Of a stretch of DNA of 64,000 nt, positions 18,035-25,803 are shown piece by piece. The notes beneath the pieces were generated by a model. It searched no databases and was not told where the DNA came from. It was given only the letters and a program-made list of their open reading frames with translations. How positions within the stretch are numbered: position 1 is the stretch's first letter; each line of letters opens with the position of its first letter. The stretch comes from Bhargavaea cecembensis DSE10. Lineage in GTDB: Bacteria; Bacillota; Bacilli; Bacillales_A; Planococcaceae. The DNA is taken from assembly GCF_000348905.1 (NCBI RefSeq), contig NZ_AOFT01000008.1, positions 104,153 to 168,152 on the forward strand, in the 5' to 3' direction. The translations under genes were made by a program, and so were the position numbers.

Positions 18035-18451
18035 TCAGGTCCAGATCAGCCAGATCAGGAAGCCAGTGATGAAGAACGCGTCGGCAATTGCCAAAAACAG
18101 GCCGAGGTCCCGCTTCCGCTTCCTTTTCCATACCGACGTTTTCTGGCGCGGCATGCTGTTATGCAGGCTGACTGCGAAAAGGGCTGCCGACAGTGCCGTG
18201 ACGGCCGGACTGGCGGTCACGAGCGATGCCAGCATATAAAACAGCCACCTGCGGCTGAAATTGAGCGCAAGCGAAAGGGTCAGCAGCGGAAGGCTGTCCT
18301 GTTTGATGGCAAGGTCCTCACTTGGCGAAAGTTCGGCAATTCCCCTCGCTTCTTCAGGCTGATCGTGAAGGTAGCCGAGGTTGATCCACAGGACCACCAG
18401 GCAGTAAACCATGATCATGAACTCATCGAAGATACCGGCCATTTCACTCAT
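18035..18451 (-). CDS. Hypothetical membrane protein, 138 aa
   Basis: Starts MSEMAGIFDEFMIM; three to four hydrophobic segments, a polar loop after the first helix (DQPEEARGIAELSPSEDLAI) and a basic stretch (KTSVWKRKRKRD) before the last helix. No family recognised. An upstream in-frame ATG at 18532 lacks a ribosome site; the start at 18451 follows a GGAG-rich stretch, and MAGIF three codons later is an alternative. A terminator follows. Confidence 0.6.
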   Translation of the reverse strand: MSEMAGIFDEFMIMVYCLVVLWINLGYLHDQPEEARGIAELSPSEDLAIKQDSLPLLTLSLALNFSRRWLFYMLASLVTASPAVTALSAALFAVSLHNSMPRQKTSVWKRKRKRDLGLFLAIADAFFITGFLIWLIWT

Positions 18452-18580
18452 CTCCGTCTCTCTCCAAGAAGATTTGCATCTCCCTGCGGATGAATGTTTA
18501 GGCGCGGCAAGAACCGCGTCTGTCCCTATCATGGCCGCCGGGAGGATCTCTTAGACTCTATACCCGGATTTTTCTTCCAC

Positions 18581-19585
18581 TCATCCCTGGAACATGAGAT
18601 AAGAGGCGATAAAATAGCCGATGACAATCAGGATGGACGGCACCATGTAAGCGGCATGGGATGCGGTCTTTTTCCTCGCAATGGCCAGAAGCAGGACTGC
18701 GGAAAGCGCCATGACGACCAGCGCGGTGATCCGGTGGGACGGGTCCGCAACCGAGAGGACCGCCCCATCGCGATAAAACAGATCGGACAGGAAAATGATG
18801 AGCATGTTGAACATGTTGCTCCCGAGAATCGATCCGAGGGCGAGATTGACGTTCCTCGCCCGGAGCGCGACAAAGACCGAAACCGCCTCGGGAAGCGACG
18901 TGGTCGCGGCAATCAGGAAACTGCCGACAAAGCTCGATCCGAGACCGGTGATCACTGCGATCCGGTCGCCCATAATTGACAGGACGGTACCGGCACCCAT
19001 AATGACCAGCGCCGCAAGGGAGAAGCCGATCACGGCGCGGCGGACGGTGATGCCATCGTCTACGCCTTCATCGGAAGTGACAGCGGTGTCGGGCACCGGG
19101 ACAGCAGGTGTCGGTGCTTCGTTTCTGGAAATGCGTCCGACGACCACCATTCCGATTGCGTACAGAATCACAAGCGCGATCGAGTCCAGTCCGACGCCGA
19201 ACACTTCCCATTCCGGACGGAACTGAAGCGACAGATACGTCACCGCCATGAGGACGAGGCCGGTTCCGGCCGTGTACAGGTGGTTCCGGCCAGCCAGCTC
19301 AAGCAGATGATGCCTGCGGTAGGCCAGATCGAAACAGGCAAAGATGAACAGGTTGAACATATTGGACCCGACCACGTTTCCGATCGCAATGTCGGGGTTG
19401 CCGATCAGAACTGCGGATACGCTTGTCGTCACTTCGGGAAGCGACGTCGCCCCTGCAAGAAGGAGCGTACCGACAAGAAGGCCTCCCATCGCCGTTTTTG
19501 TCGAAAGCACATCCGCGTAATTGGAAAGCTTGATCGCCGCGAAAACAGTGACGGCGGCGGCCAGGATAAACCAGACAAAAGCCAT
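18581..19585 (-). CDS. Calcium/sodium:proton antiporter, CaCA family (YrbG-like)
   Basis: A 334-residue cation exchanger with two inverted alpha repeats, GATSLPEVTTSVSAV (about residue 47) and ATTSLPEAVSVFVAL (about residue 228), each followed by GNxxGSNMFN-type motifs (GNVVGSNMFNLFIF, GSILGSNMFNMLII). The paired acidic residues bind the cation during exchange. The central loop (about 155-180) is polar. Its start abuts the stop of the UPF0178 gene, so the two are likely co-transcribed. Confidence 0.88.
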   Translation of the reverse strand: MAFVWFILAAAVTVFAAIKLSNYADVLSTKTAMGGLLVGTLLLAGATSLPEVTTSVSAVLIGNPDIAIGNVVGSNMFNLFIFACFDLAYRRHHLLELAGRNHLYTAGTGLVLMAVTYLSLQFRPEWEVFGVGLDSIALVILYAIGMVVVGRISRNEAPTPAVPVPDTAVTSDEGVDDGITVRRAVIGFSLAALVIMGAGTVLSIMGDRIAVITGLGSSFVGSFLIAATTSLPEAVSVFVALRARNVNLALGSILGSNMFNMLIIFLSDLFYRDGAVLSVADPSHRITALVVMALSAVLLLAIARKKTASHAAYMVPSILIVIGYFIASYLMFQG

Positions 19586-20056
19586 TTACTCATCGTTCCT
19601 TTCCTCGAGTGCCGCTTTTCCGGAAATCCCCGAAAGCAACGCATCTAAATTCTTCTCAAACCGGAGATCTGCTTCGGGCCTTCGTTTTTTCGGCCCCTTC
19701 ATGCGTCCGCCCGCCTCGCGCACTTTCTTCGAAACGTACCGGCTCATGAGCAGGCCGTCGATATTGTCTTCCGTATAGAGACGGCCGTTCTGGTCGATCG
19801 GCCGTCCGCCTTTGGCCAGTACCATGGCGGCAAGGCCATAGTCCTGGGTCACGACGATGTCTCCGGGGCTCACCCGGTTCACAAGAAGAAAGTCCACTGC
19901 ATCGGCACCTTTGGAGACGATGACCGTCTCTGCGCCGTCCCGGTGCATTTCATGCGCGGTATCGCACAGCAAGGTGACCGGTACGCCATGCTTCCCCGCG
20001 GTGCGGATCGTTTCGTCCACAACCGGGCAGCCATCCGCGTCAACAAGAATCTTCAT
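19586..20056 (-). CDS. UPF0178/DUF188 family protein (YqxD/YaiI-like)
   Basis: A 156-residue protein beginning MKILVDADGCPVVDETIR, with the PIN-like DADxCPV motif and ADAVDFLLVNRVSPGDIVVTQDYGLAA in the middle (shown here by key segments), the hallmarks of the YqxD/YaiI family. Biochemical role unknown; a PIN-like nuclease fold is suggested for the family. I start at 20056, where GGGGGA precedes the ATG; the longer frame overlaps the upstream gene extensively. Confidence 0.85.
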   Translation of the reverse strand: MKILVDADGCPVVDETIRTAGKHGVPVTLLCDTAHEMHRDGAETVIVSKGADAVDFLLVNRVSPGDIVVTQDYGLAAMVLAKGGRPIDQNGRLYTEDNIDGLLMSRYVSKKVREAGGRMKGPKKRRPEADLRFEKNLDALLSGISGKAALEERNDE

Positions 20057-20612
20057 CGTCTGTCCCCCGTTCCCCGGCAGCAAGCCCGGCAATCCGCTTG
20101 ATGATTGTTTCCGTATTTTCGGGCAGACGGACAGTAAACAGATGGTCAGCATCACCTTCGTCCGGAGTGGCAGCGGGATAAGCCGCATTCTGCCGGTCAA
20201 GGACTTCATCGAAGGTCCGGCTGACCCGGAAGATCTTCGTACTCCTGCCGCTTTCCCTGATGCGGATGCGGAGATGATCCTCGGGAATATTGAAGAAGAC
20301 AAGAACCGTCGTGAAGCCATGTCTCCTGTAATAGTCCAGCCACTCCATCCGGGCTTCCTGACCCAGATTTGAGTTGGAAATGATGAGATGGCGGCCTGTA
20401 TGGCGGATGGCGTGTTCGACCAATGTCTGCGTCAGGGCGTATTTAATCGTGTTGGGTCCCTTATCCGGAAGAAGTTCCGGATAATTCCGGTTCAGAAATT
20501 CCGCCTGCAGATCCTGGTCAATGACAACCGAGCCAGTGAGCGCTTCTGCCAGCTGGTTTGCAAATGTGGTTTTCCCGCTATGTGTCTTCCCCACGGTCAT
20601 GATGGCCAATCG
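20040..20612 (-). CDS. P-loop ATPase/kinase-like protein
   Basis: A 190-residue protein with Walker A GKTHSGKTT near residue 9 and an LVFFNIPEDHLRIRIRESGR lid-like region, resembling zeta-toxin or polynucleotide-kinase-type AAA proteins that phosphorylate small substrates. Substrate unknown. Start chosen at 20612 after AAGGGGG. Its 3' end overlaps the UPF0178 gene by 17 bp, so the two genes and the exchanger form an operon. Confidence 0.75.
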   Translation of the reverse strand, partial: RLAIMTVGKTHSGKTTFANQLAEALTGSVVIDQDLQAEFLNRNYPELLPDKGPNTIKYALTQTLVEHAIRHTGRHLIISNSNLGQEARMEWLDYYRRHGFTTVLVFFNIPEDHLRIRIRESGRSTKIFRVSRTFDEVLDRQNAAYPAATPDEGDADHLFTVRLPENTETIIKRIAGLAAGERGTDDEDSC

Positions 20613-20707
20613 CATGCCGGCCGCCCCCTTTCTGAATAGTTTCAAGATAGCACACCGGATTGGCAGACGCATTCCGGAACCCCGGCCCGGTACGGTATAC
20701 TAGCGGT

Positions 20708-21415
20708 ATGATGAACCTGACTTATGAAATGACCCGCCAACTGAATAGCTACAGTATCTACATAGGTGAACCCGCACACCCCCTGTTTACCCTAAAAACA
20801 CTGAAATCCGACCCGGAAAGTGCTTTGCGGCTTGTGCGTGCCGTAAGCGGCGCTGACAACCCGGCCGTCGCGGCCTCCTATTTCACCAGGCGGATCGGGA
20901 TGTTCACGGCGATGCAGCTGTATGCACTGACGGTTTATGAAGAAGTTTGGAACGGGCCGGATGATGCCCTGCAATTTGGTGCCGCCGAAGAATACGGCAA
21001 GCTTTCCGTCAGCACGTTCCTTTCGGGCGGCGACTACGTCATGGCAGACGAAGCAGACCGGACAGAAATCGTCCGGGACCTTCTGAGGAACTACGTCAAA
21101 GAGGTATCCGACGCACTCCGGCAGGTCTCGGCAGTCCCCTCACTTACCCACTGGGAAAATCTGTTCGGCTTCCTGCTCTATCATCTGCATGTCCTTCTGT
21201 CAGACCCGGGGACAGCAGAAGAGGCCGAGTCTGTCATGGAAATCCTGAAAGACGCCCGGACATGGGAGGGGCTTGCAAAGGAACCCCTCTTCGCCAAGTA
21301 TCTCCGGGGCTCACATCCGTCACTCCTGCTCAATACGACTGTCCGAACGACGTGCTGCCATTCAAAGGATGTTCCGGGCCTCATGCAGTGCGGCTATTGC
21401 CCGCTGAAGCGGTAA
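20708..21415 (+). CDS. FhuF-like ferric-siderophore reductase
   Basis: A 235-residue protein whose only clear signature is at the C-terminus: TTCCHSKDVPGLMQCGYC, i.e. C-C-x10-C-x2-C, the four-cysteine 2Fe-2S motif of FhuF. FhuF reduces ferric siderophores in the cytosol to release iron. The rest is helical and poorly conserved, as in the family, and the length is near that of E. coli FhuF (262). No ribosome site precedes the tandem ATG ATG; the TATACT -10 at 20696-20701 predicts a transcript starting at or next to the start codon. No siderophore transporter lies nearby. Confidence 0.75.
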   Translation: MMNLTYEMTRQLNSYSIYIGEPAHPLFTLKTLKSDPESALRLVRAVSGADNPAVAASYFTRRIGMFTAMQLYALTVYEEVWNGPDDALQFGAAEEYGKLSVSTFLSGGDYVMADEADRTEIVRDLLRNYVKEVSDALRQVSAVPSLTHWENLFGFLLYHLHVLLSDPGTAEEAESVMEILKDARTWEGLAKEPLFAKYLRGSHPSLLLNTTVRTTCCHSKDVPGLMQCGYCPLKR

Positions 21416-21416
21416 G

Positions 21417-22226
21417 TTATTTGCTCCGCTCAAGGAACAGGTAACTGACGGTCCCAATCAGAAGCTTTTTTCTGTCTTCCGCCAGGTCTTCCGATAGATG
21501 GACGATATCATTATCGAAATCACGGAACAGCTCCGTATTGTCGTGCGGGAAAAAACCGTTCGCGAAACGCGCCAAAGGAATACCATCCTCCCCGCTGATG
21601 ACTAAATCACCCGATAAGCCTTTTACTTTCACGGAGAGAATCCGATCTTCCCGCGGACCATATAGCATGCCGCTCACGTTGATGAGGCTTTTAAAGTCCT
21701 CCTGAACATATTTGCCGAGTGTCTTTCCGTCCGTATCCAATATGGTGACGACCGACTGCTTCAGCCCTCTTCTCCGCAATGTCAGCAGCGTACGGCCGTC
21801 CGGCGACTGAATTTCGTAATTCAGAGGAAAAAGGAAAATCAGGGAGTCCTTCAGCAGTACGCTCAGCGGAAGTATGTATAATGGCGGTTTGATCGCACGG
21901 ACTGTCCCGACCAGGCGGCCATCCTTATGAAACAGCAACAGTTGCGGCAAGAAGGCAAGGTCCCGCTTGATGACCATATGACCCCATTCTTTCAGAGGAA
22001 CAGATTCCTCAGGGATTTGGAGATTTTTCACCTTTTCATATTTACTCCGGTTTATCACGGATCCGGCGGCCAATGCCGCCCCAGCGAGCAGGATTGCACT
22101 AAACGCAAGCCAGTCATCTGATGTGCGTGGCCGCCAGATCAGAAAGAGCATACCCGCTATGAGAAAACAGCCGGAGGATGCCCAGCCAGAACCAATCATG
22201 CGGCGCCGATACATGTCTGCAATCAT
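21417..22226 (-). CDS. Hypothetical membrane-anchored protein, 269 aa
   Basis: Two N-terminal helices (about 13-30 and 36-55), then a soluble beta-rich domain with repeated glycine/aspartate turns (SPDGRTLLTLRRRG, LDTDGKTLGKYVQ, SGEDGIPLARFANG) reminiscent of LURP-one/tubby-like scaffolds; that resemblance is weak. Start supported by AAAGGGG. Convergent with the FhuF-like gene, with only one base between their stop codons. No function assigned. Confidence 0.65.
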   Translation of the reverse strand: MIADMYRRRMIGSGWASSGCFLIAGMLFLIWRPRTSDDWLAFSAILLAGAALAAGSVINRSKYEKVKNLQIPEESVPLKEWGHMVIKRDLAFLPQLLLFHKDGRLVGTVRAIKPPLYILPLSVLLKDSLIFLFPLNYEIQSPDGRTLLTLRRRGLKQSVVTILDTDGKTLGKYVQEDFKSLINVSGMLYGPREDRILSVKVKGLSGDLVISGEDGIPLARFANGFFPHDNTELFRDFDNDIVHLSEDLAEDRKKLLIGTVSYLFLERSK

Positions 22227-22281
22227 TCCGATTCCCCTTTGCTGCGGCCGGCGGAGCCGCGGTGTATTCTTTCTCTCTACG

Positions 22282-22320
22282 AAAAAAAGAGCGGTATGGA
22301 TTCATCTCACCATACCGCTC
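22282..22320 (-). terminator. Terminator of the MerR/coiled-coil gene
   Basis: An 11-bp perfect stem (GAGCGGTATGG with its complement) followed on the minus strand by TTTTTTT. Confidence 0.8.
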
Positions 22321-22329
22321 CTTTCTCTA

Positions 22330-23067
22330 TTATCCGAAAATCCTCGCAAAAAATCCTTTTTTCGGTTCCTCCGCCTGCGCGGCAATCATGCCCGCCTGCT
22401 TTTCCCGGTCTTCCTCGATCTGGAGCAGGACTTCATCCAGCACTTTCTTCATCAGCTGGACTTCCTGCTTGAGTGACTGGTTTTCCTTGATGACGGTATC
22501 CGCCTGTTCCTTGGAGATGGCCGGCGCCTCCGGCAGGCTTTTGCTGCGCAACGCTTCGCTTGTGCGCGCAGGAAGCTCCTTGTTCAGCTTGCCGATCATT
22601 TCCCGGACTTCACGGATCTCCTTCATCTCTTCTTCCTGTTTGGCCGTGTTCTCGATGAGTGCCTGGTGGATCCGGTCGTTTCCTTCCACCTGGCTTTTCG
22701 CCATCGTCATCAGCAGCTCTTTCAGCTGCTCATTGGCCTGCTCCTGCTTCTCCAGTTTCTTCAGCAGGTTGATGAATGTTTCCGGGGTGGCCGGAATGTT
22801 TTCCTGGCGCTCCACGACGAGGCCCCCGAACCGGTCCAGCAGGACGTCTTCCACTTCCCGGTAGTCGGTCCGCTTCATGCCCTTTTCACGCTGGGCGTTG
22901 ATGACTTCCTGGATGGTCCTGATCCGCTCGATCTGCTCCTCATTGTACATGCGGCCATGGACGAAATCCTGCTCCACGTCCCCGATGAGGCCGCGGTCTT
23001 CCCAGTTGCGCAGTGTGTGAGATTCAATGCCGAATTCTTTCGTGACATCTCCTATGTATTTAACCAT
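22330..23067 (-). CDS. MerR-type DNA-binding protein with coiled coil (RacA/DUF3967-like)
   Basis: A 245-residue protein. Residues 1-70 form a MerR-like winged helix (MVKYIGDVTKEFGIESHTLR, then NWEDRGLI); residues 90-230 are a long charged coiled coil (LLKKLEKQEQANEQLKELL, EQADTVIKENQSLKQEVQLM). It ends in KKGFFARIFG, typical of DUF3967-containing proteins and reminiscent of RacA, which anchors DNA at the pole. No metal-binding Cys of classic MerR sensors is seen. Start chosen at 23067 after AGAGGAGG. Three operator-like repeats lie upstream, suggesting autoregulation. Confidence 0.75.
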   Translation of the reverse strand: MVKYIGDVTKEFGIESHTLRNWEDRGLIGDVEQDFVHGRMYNEEQIERIRTIQEVINAQREKGMKRTDYREVEDVLLDRFGGLVVERQENIPATPETFINLLKKLEKQEQANEQLKELLMTMAKSQVEGNDRIHQALIENTAKQEEEMKEIREVREMIGKLNKELPARTSEALRSKSLPEAPAISKEQADTVIKENQSLKQEVQLMKKVLDEVLLQIEEDREKQAGMIAAQAEEPKKGFFARIFG

Positions 23068-23092
23068 GGGTCCTCCTCTTTCCGGTTGATTG

Positions 23093-23169
23093 CTTATGTT
23101 AGTCATTCTCCACCTCCCATTGTAGCACGGAATTGATCTAATGTTAGGGGTGAATCAACCTAATGTTAA
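23093..23169 (-). promoter_or_regulatory. Promoter and three repeat operators of the MerR/coiled-coil gene
   Basis: Three copies of CTAATGTTAG-like decamers lie at 23093-23102 (CTTATGTTAG), 23138-23147 (CTAATGTTAG) and 23160-23169 (CTAATGTTAA), 45 and 22 bp apart. On the minus strand the middle copy overlaps a -35 (CTAACA, 23147-23142) that is 17 bp from a -10 (TACAAT, 23124-23119). Placement over, before and after the promoter suggests repression by the gene product (inference). Confidence 0.5.
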
Positions 23170-23200
23170 CCTGAGGGTTCTGCGTCTTCCTGCATATGTA

Positions 23201-23233
23201 AAAAGACGGCAACGGAGCAGTTCCGTTGCCGTC
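23201..23233 (-). terminator. Terminator of the TusA-rhodanese gene
   Basis: A 12-bp stem (GACGGCAACGGA with its complement) followed on the minus strand by TTTTT. Confidence 0.8.
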
Positions 23234-23245
23234 CTGATGATTCTG

Positions 23246-23806
23246 TTATGACTCGACCGGGCCGTCCCAGTCGCCCATGCCCGGTGCCACACGGATCAGG
23301 TTCTTGCGTCCGAGTGTTCCGAGCGTGTCGCATGCCATGCCTGCACGGCCGCCGGAGCGGCACATGATGTAGACATCGCCTTCTGCCGGGATTTCATCCG
23401 CACGCTGTTCAACCTGTCCGAGCGGAATGTTTTTCGCTCCCGGCGCGTGGCCTGCCGCGAACTCATCCGGTTCGCGGACGTCGATCAGCGTGACCGGGCC
23501 TTTATCTGCGATTTCAAGGTATTCTTCATTCGTGATGGTTTTCAATTTCGATTCCTCCTTGTCTGGTGCCTGTTCTCCGCCTTTGCGGACATAGTGCTTC
23601 AGCACATCGCCTTCTTTGACCAGTTCCAGGTATTCGTGTCCTGTGTTCTTTGCCCATACGGGAATGTCCGCGATCGATCCGCGGTCGGTCACCACTACTT
23701 CAAGTATTTCTCCGGCCGACAGCTCTTCAATCGCTTTTTTCGTCCGGACGACCGGCATCGGGCACGCGAGCCCTTTTGCGTCCAATGTTTTCGCTACGTT
23801 TTCCAT
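23246..23806 (-). CDS. TusA-rhodanese fusion sulfurtransferase (CstA-like)
   Basis: A 186-residue fusion. Residues 5-77 are a TusA domain with the sulfur-carrying Cys in GLACPMPVVRTK (Cys15); residues 90-186 are a rhodanese domain with active-site loop CRSGGRA. Both would carry and pass on persulfide sulfur in the cytosol. Domain makeup recalls CstA of the staphylococcal cst operon, which has an extra rhodanese. Second gene after DsrE, behind a CstR-type operator; the last gene of the unit, with its own terminator. Confidence 0.85.
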   Translation of the reverse strand: MENVAKTLDAKGLACPMPVVRTKKAIEELSAGEILEVVVTDRGSIADIPVWAKNTGHEYLELVKEGDVLKHYVRKGGEQAPDKEESKLKTITNEEYLEIADKGPVTLIDVREPDEFAAGHAPGAKNIPLGQVEQRADEIPAEGDVYIMCRSGGRAGMACDTLGTLGRKNLIRVAPGMGDWDGPVES

Positions 23807-23856
23807 TTTTGCATTCCCTCCTGAGCACTCAATTAATCTTTACTGTAGTCCCTGAA

Positions 23857-24246
23857 TCAGAACGTCAGTGTGATATCCGCGTCTTTCGCGTAACCCAGGA
23901 ACGTCACCGCTCCGCCGACTTCCGTGCCGTCCGTGAAATTCTCTTTCTTGAGGCCCATGACGTCCATCGTCATCTGGCAGGCGATGAATTTGACGCCGAG
24001 TTCCTGCGCCATGCCGACGAGTTCTTCGACTGAAGGGACATTCGCATTCGCGAATCCTTCCGCGAAGTGCTCCTTGCCTTCCGGCATCGGCAGCTGCTTC
24101 ACGCCTTCCCGATGAATCAGGTTCAACCCTTCGAACGTGAAGAAGATCTCGACTTCCCCGTCAGTTGCCGCTGCCGCGGTTGCGATATTAAATACTTTGT
24201 AGGCGTCGAACAGTCCGCCGTTTGCTGCGATGATGGCTACTTTCAT
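23857..24246 (-). CDS. DsrE-family protein
   Basis: A 129-residue small sulfur-relay protein. MKVAIIAANGGLFDAYKVFN and KFIACQMTMDVMG, with one conserved Cys near residue 94, match the DsrE/DsrF-like family that accepts persulfide sulfur. It leads the two-gene unit with the TusA-rhodanese gene and has a near-perfect palindromic CstR-type site about 25 bp before its start. Confidence 0.82.
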   Translation of the reverse strand: MKVAIIAANGGLFDAYKVFNIATAAAATDGEVEIFFTFEGLNLIHREGVKQLPMPEGKEHFAEGFANANVPSVEELVGMAQELGVKFIACQMTMDVMGLKKENFTDGTEVGGAVTFLGYAKDADITLTF

Positions 24247-24270
24247 CGATGAGTTCCTCCTAATATACAG

Positions 24271-24286
24271 TTACCCGTATGGGTAT
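24271..24286. promoter_or_regulatory. CstR/CsoR-type operator before dsrE
   Basis: TTACCCGTATGGGTAT is a 6-4-6 inverted repeat (one mismatch) with the ATACCC/GGGTAT arms typical of CsoR/CstR operators. It repeats the arm and spacing of the site upstream of cstB. Confidence 0.6.
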
Positions 24287-24310
24287 TTATTTCATTAAAA
24301 AAATATATGC

Positions 24311-25114
24311 TCACAACATCTGCATGAACAAATCGCGCCAGATATTGATGGCGGTCGCTGCAATGAGAATTGCCAGAATCCACTTGAGAACTTTCGTGTT
24401 CATTTTCTGGCCTGCCTTCGCTCCGAGCGGTGCGGCAATCAGGCTTGCCACGATCATGATGACCGCCGGCCAGAGCAGGACCTGTCCGGTAAACACCTTG
24501 CCGGCGGTCGAGCCGATCGACGAGATGAACGTGATCGCAAGTGATGTCGCGATGGTCATCCGTGTCGGGATGTTCAGCACCGTCAGCATGATCGGAACCA
24601 GCAGGAATGAACCGGCGGCTCCGACGATGCCGGCACCGATGCCCACGATAAACGCGAGCACTGCCGCCAGCGGAACCGAAAACGACACGTCTTCCGCCGG
24701 CATGTCCGGCACTTCCTTTTTCGGGATGAACATCATGACGGCAGCAATGGCTGCGAGAATCCCGTAGACGACATTGACCGTCATTTCGCTCATGCCCGAG
24801 GAACCGAACCCTCCGATAAAGCTGCCGGCCAGAATGGCCGCGCCCATGACGATAATCAGTTTTTTGTTCAGATAGCCGCTGCCCCGGTAGGCCCAGACTC
24901 CGACGATGGTGGCGAAGATCACCTGTACCGCACTGATGCCCGCGACTTCATGTGCCGTGAAGGCCGCAAAGCCGAGCATCGGCGGGATATAGAGGAGCAT
25001 CGGGTATTTGATGATCGACCCGCCGATTCCGACCATCCCGGAGATGAATGAGCCGGCAAACCCGATCGCAAACAGGATCAGGATGAACGGAAGCGTCAGT
25101 TCCGCGCCGCTCAC
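24311..25114 (-). CDS. tauE: TauE/SafE-family sulfite/sulfur-anion exporter
   Basis: A 267-residue permease with about 8 helices in two repeats; GFAGSFISGMVGIGGSIIKYP and GIGAGIVGAAGSFLLVPIML carry the glycine-rich repeat of TauE/SafE. In cst-type loci the exporter removes sulfite or thiosulfate produced from persulfides. It overlaps the rhodanese gene by 4 bp. Substrate is inferred from context. Confidence 0.85.
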   Translation of the reverse strand: MSGAELTLPFILILFAIGFAGSFISGMVGIGGSIIKYPMLLYIPPMLGFAAFTAHEVAGISAVQVIFATIVGVWAYRGSGYLNKKLIIVMGAAILAGSFIGGFGSSGMSEMTVNVVYGILAAIAAVMMFIPKKEVPDMPAEDVSFSVPLAAVLAFIVGIGAGIVGAAGSFLLVPIMLTVLNIPTRMTIATSLAITFISSIGSTAGKVFTGQVLLWPAVIMIVASLIAAPLGAKAGQKMNTKVLKWILAILIAATAINIWRDLFMQML

Positions 25115-25464
25115 CCGTTATAGGCTCCCATGCCGCCGCGGACATTCACGACGTTCTCAAAGCCGTTTTTCTTGAGAACCCGCGCCGCCTGAACGCTCCG
25201 CATCCCGCTCTGGCAGATCACGACGGTCTCTTTGGACTTATCGAGAGAATCCGTTTTGGACGGCAATGTGTTCAGCGGGATGTTTTTGAATTCCTTGATG
25301 TGTCGGGCTTTGTATTCCGCAGGGGTCCGGACATCGACAAACTGCACCGACTTGTCGTCGAGCTTGTCCTTCAGCCCTGCCGCATCAATGGTCCGCACAT
25401 CCTTCGCCGGCATCATCCGCCAGGCGAAAAGGGCGACGATGATCAAGATGATGATCCATTCCAT
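25111..25464 (-). CDS. Membrane-anchored single-domain rhodanese
   Basis: A 117-residue protein with one N-terminal helix (MEWIIILIIVALFAWRMM) and a rhodanese domain with active Cys in VICQSGMRS. The anchor would hold the domain at the membrane next to the TauE exporter, with whose gene it overlaps. It follows cstR by 35 bp. Confidence 0.85.
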   Translation of the reverse strand: MEWIIILIIVALFAWRMMPAKDVRTIDAAGLKDKLDDKSVQFVDVRTPAEYKARHIKEFKNIPLNTLPSKTDSLDKSKETVVICQSGMRSVQAARVLKKNGFENVVNVRGGMGAYNG

Positions 25465-25499
25465 TTGATTGACTTCCTTTCGTAGCCCTTCAGCGACGA

Positions 25500-25760
25500 T
25501 CAGTTCGATTTTACGAGCAGATCGATCGCTTCCTGGACTTTATCGCTTGTTTCCTCGCCTGATTCAATGCTTTCCCGCACGCAGGCCTCGAGATTGGTGC
25601 TGACGACCACGCCGACGGTCCGGTCGATGGCACTCTTGATCGCCCGGAGCTGCATGACGACTTCACGGCAGTCGCGGCCTTCCTCCATCATCTGAAGGAC
25701 GCCCTTGACCTGTCCTTCCACGCGCCTCATCCGGTTTTTGACTTTCTGATCGTATTCCAT
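25500..25760 (-). CDS. cstR: CstR persulfide-sensing repressor
   Basis: An 86-residue all-helical CsoR-family regulator (MRRVEGQVKGVLQMMEEGRD). Cys31 and Cys60 are present, at the same positions as in Staphylococcus aureus CstR; position 61 is Val, so the His copper ligand of CsoR is missing. The pair forms di- and trisulfide links with persulfides and releases DNA (known for CstR). Palindromic ATACCC/GGGTAT sites occur before cstB and dsrE. Lies 43 bp after cstB. Confidence 0.88.
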   Translation of the reverse strand: MEYDQKVKNRMRRVEGQVKGVLQMMEEGRDCREVVMQLRAIKSAIDRTVGVVVSTNLEACVRESIESGEETSDKVQEAIDLLVKSN

Positions 25761-25803
25761 CTTCTGTTCTCCTTTCCGGACCGTCCAGCCCGGGCGGTCG
25801 GGT

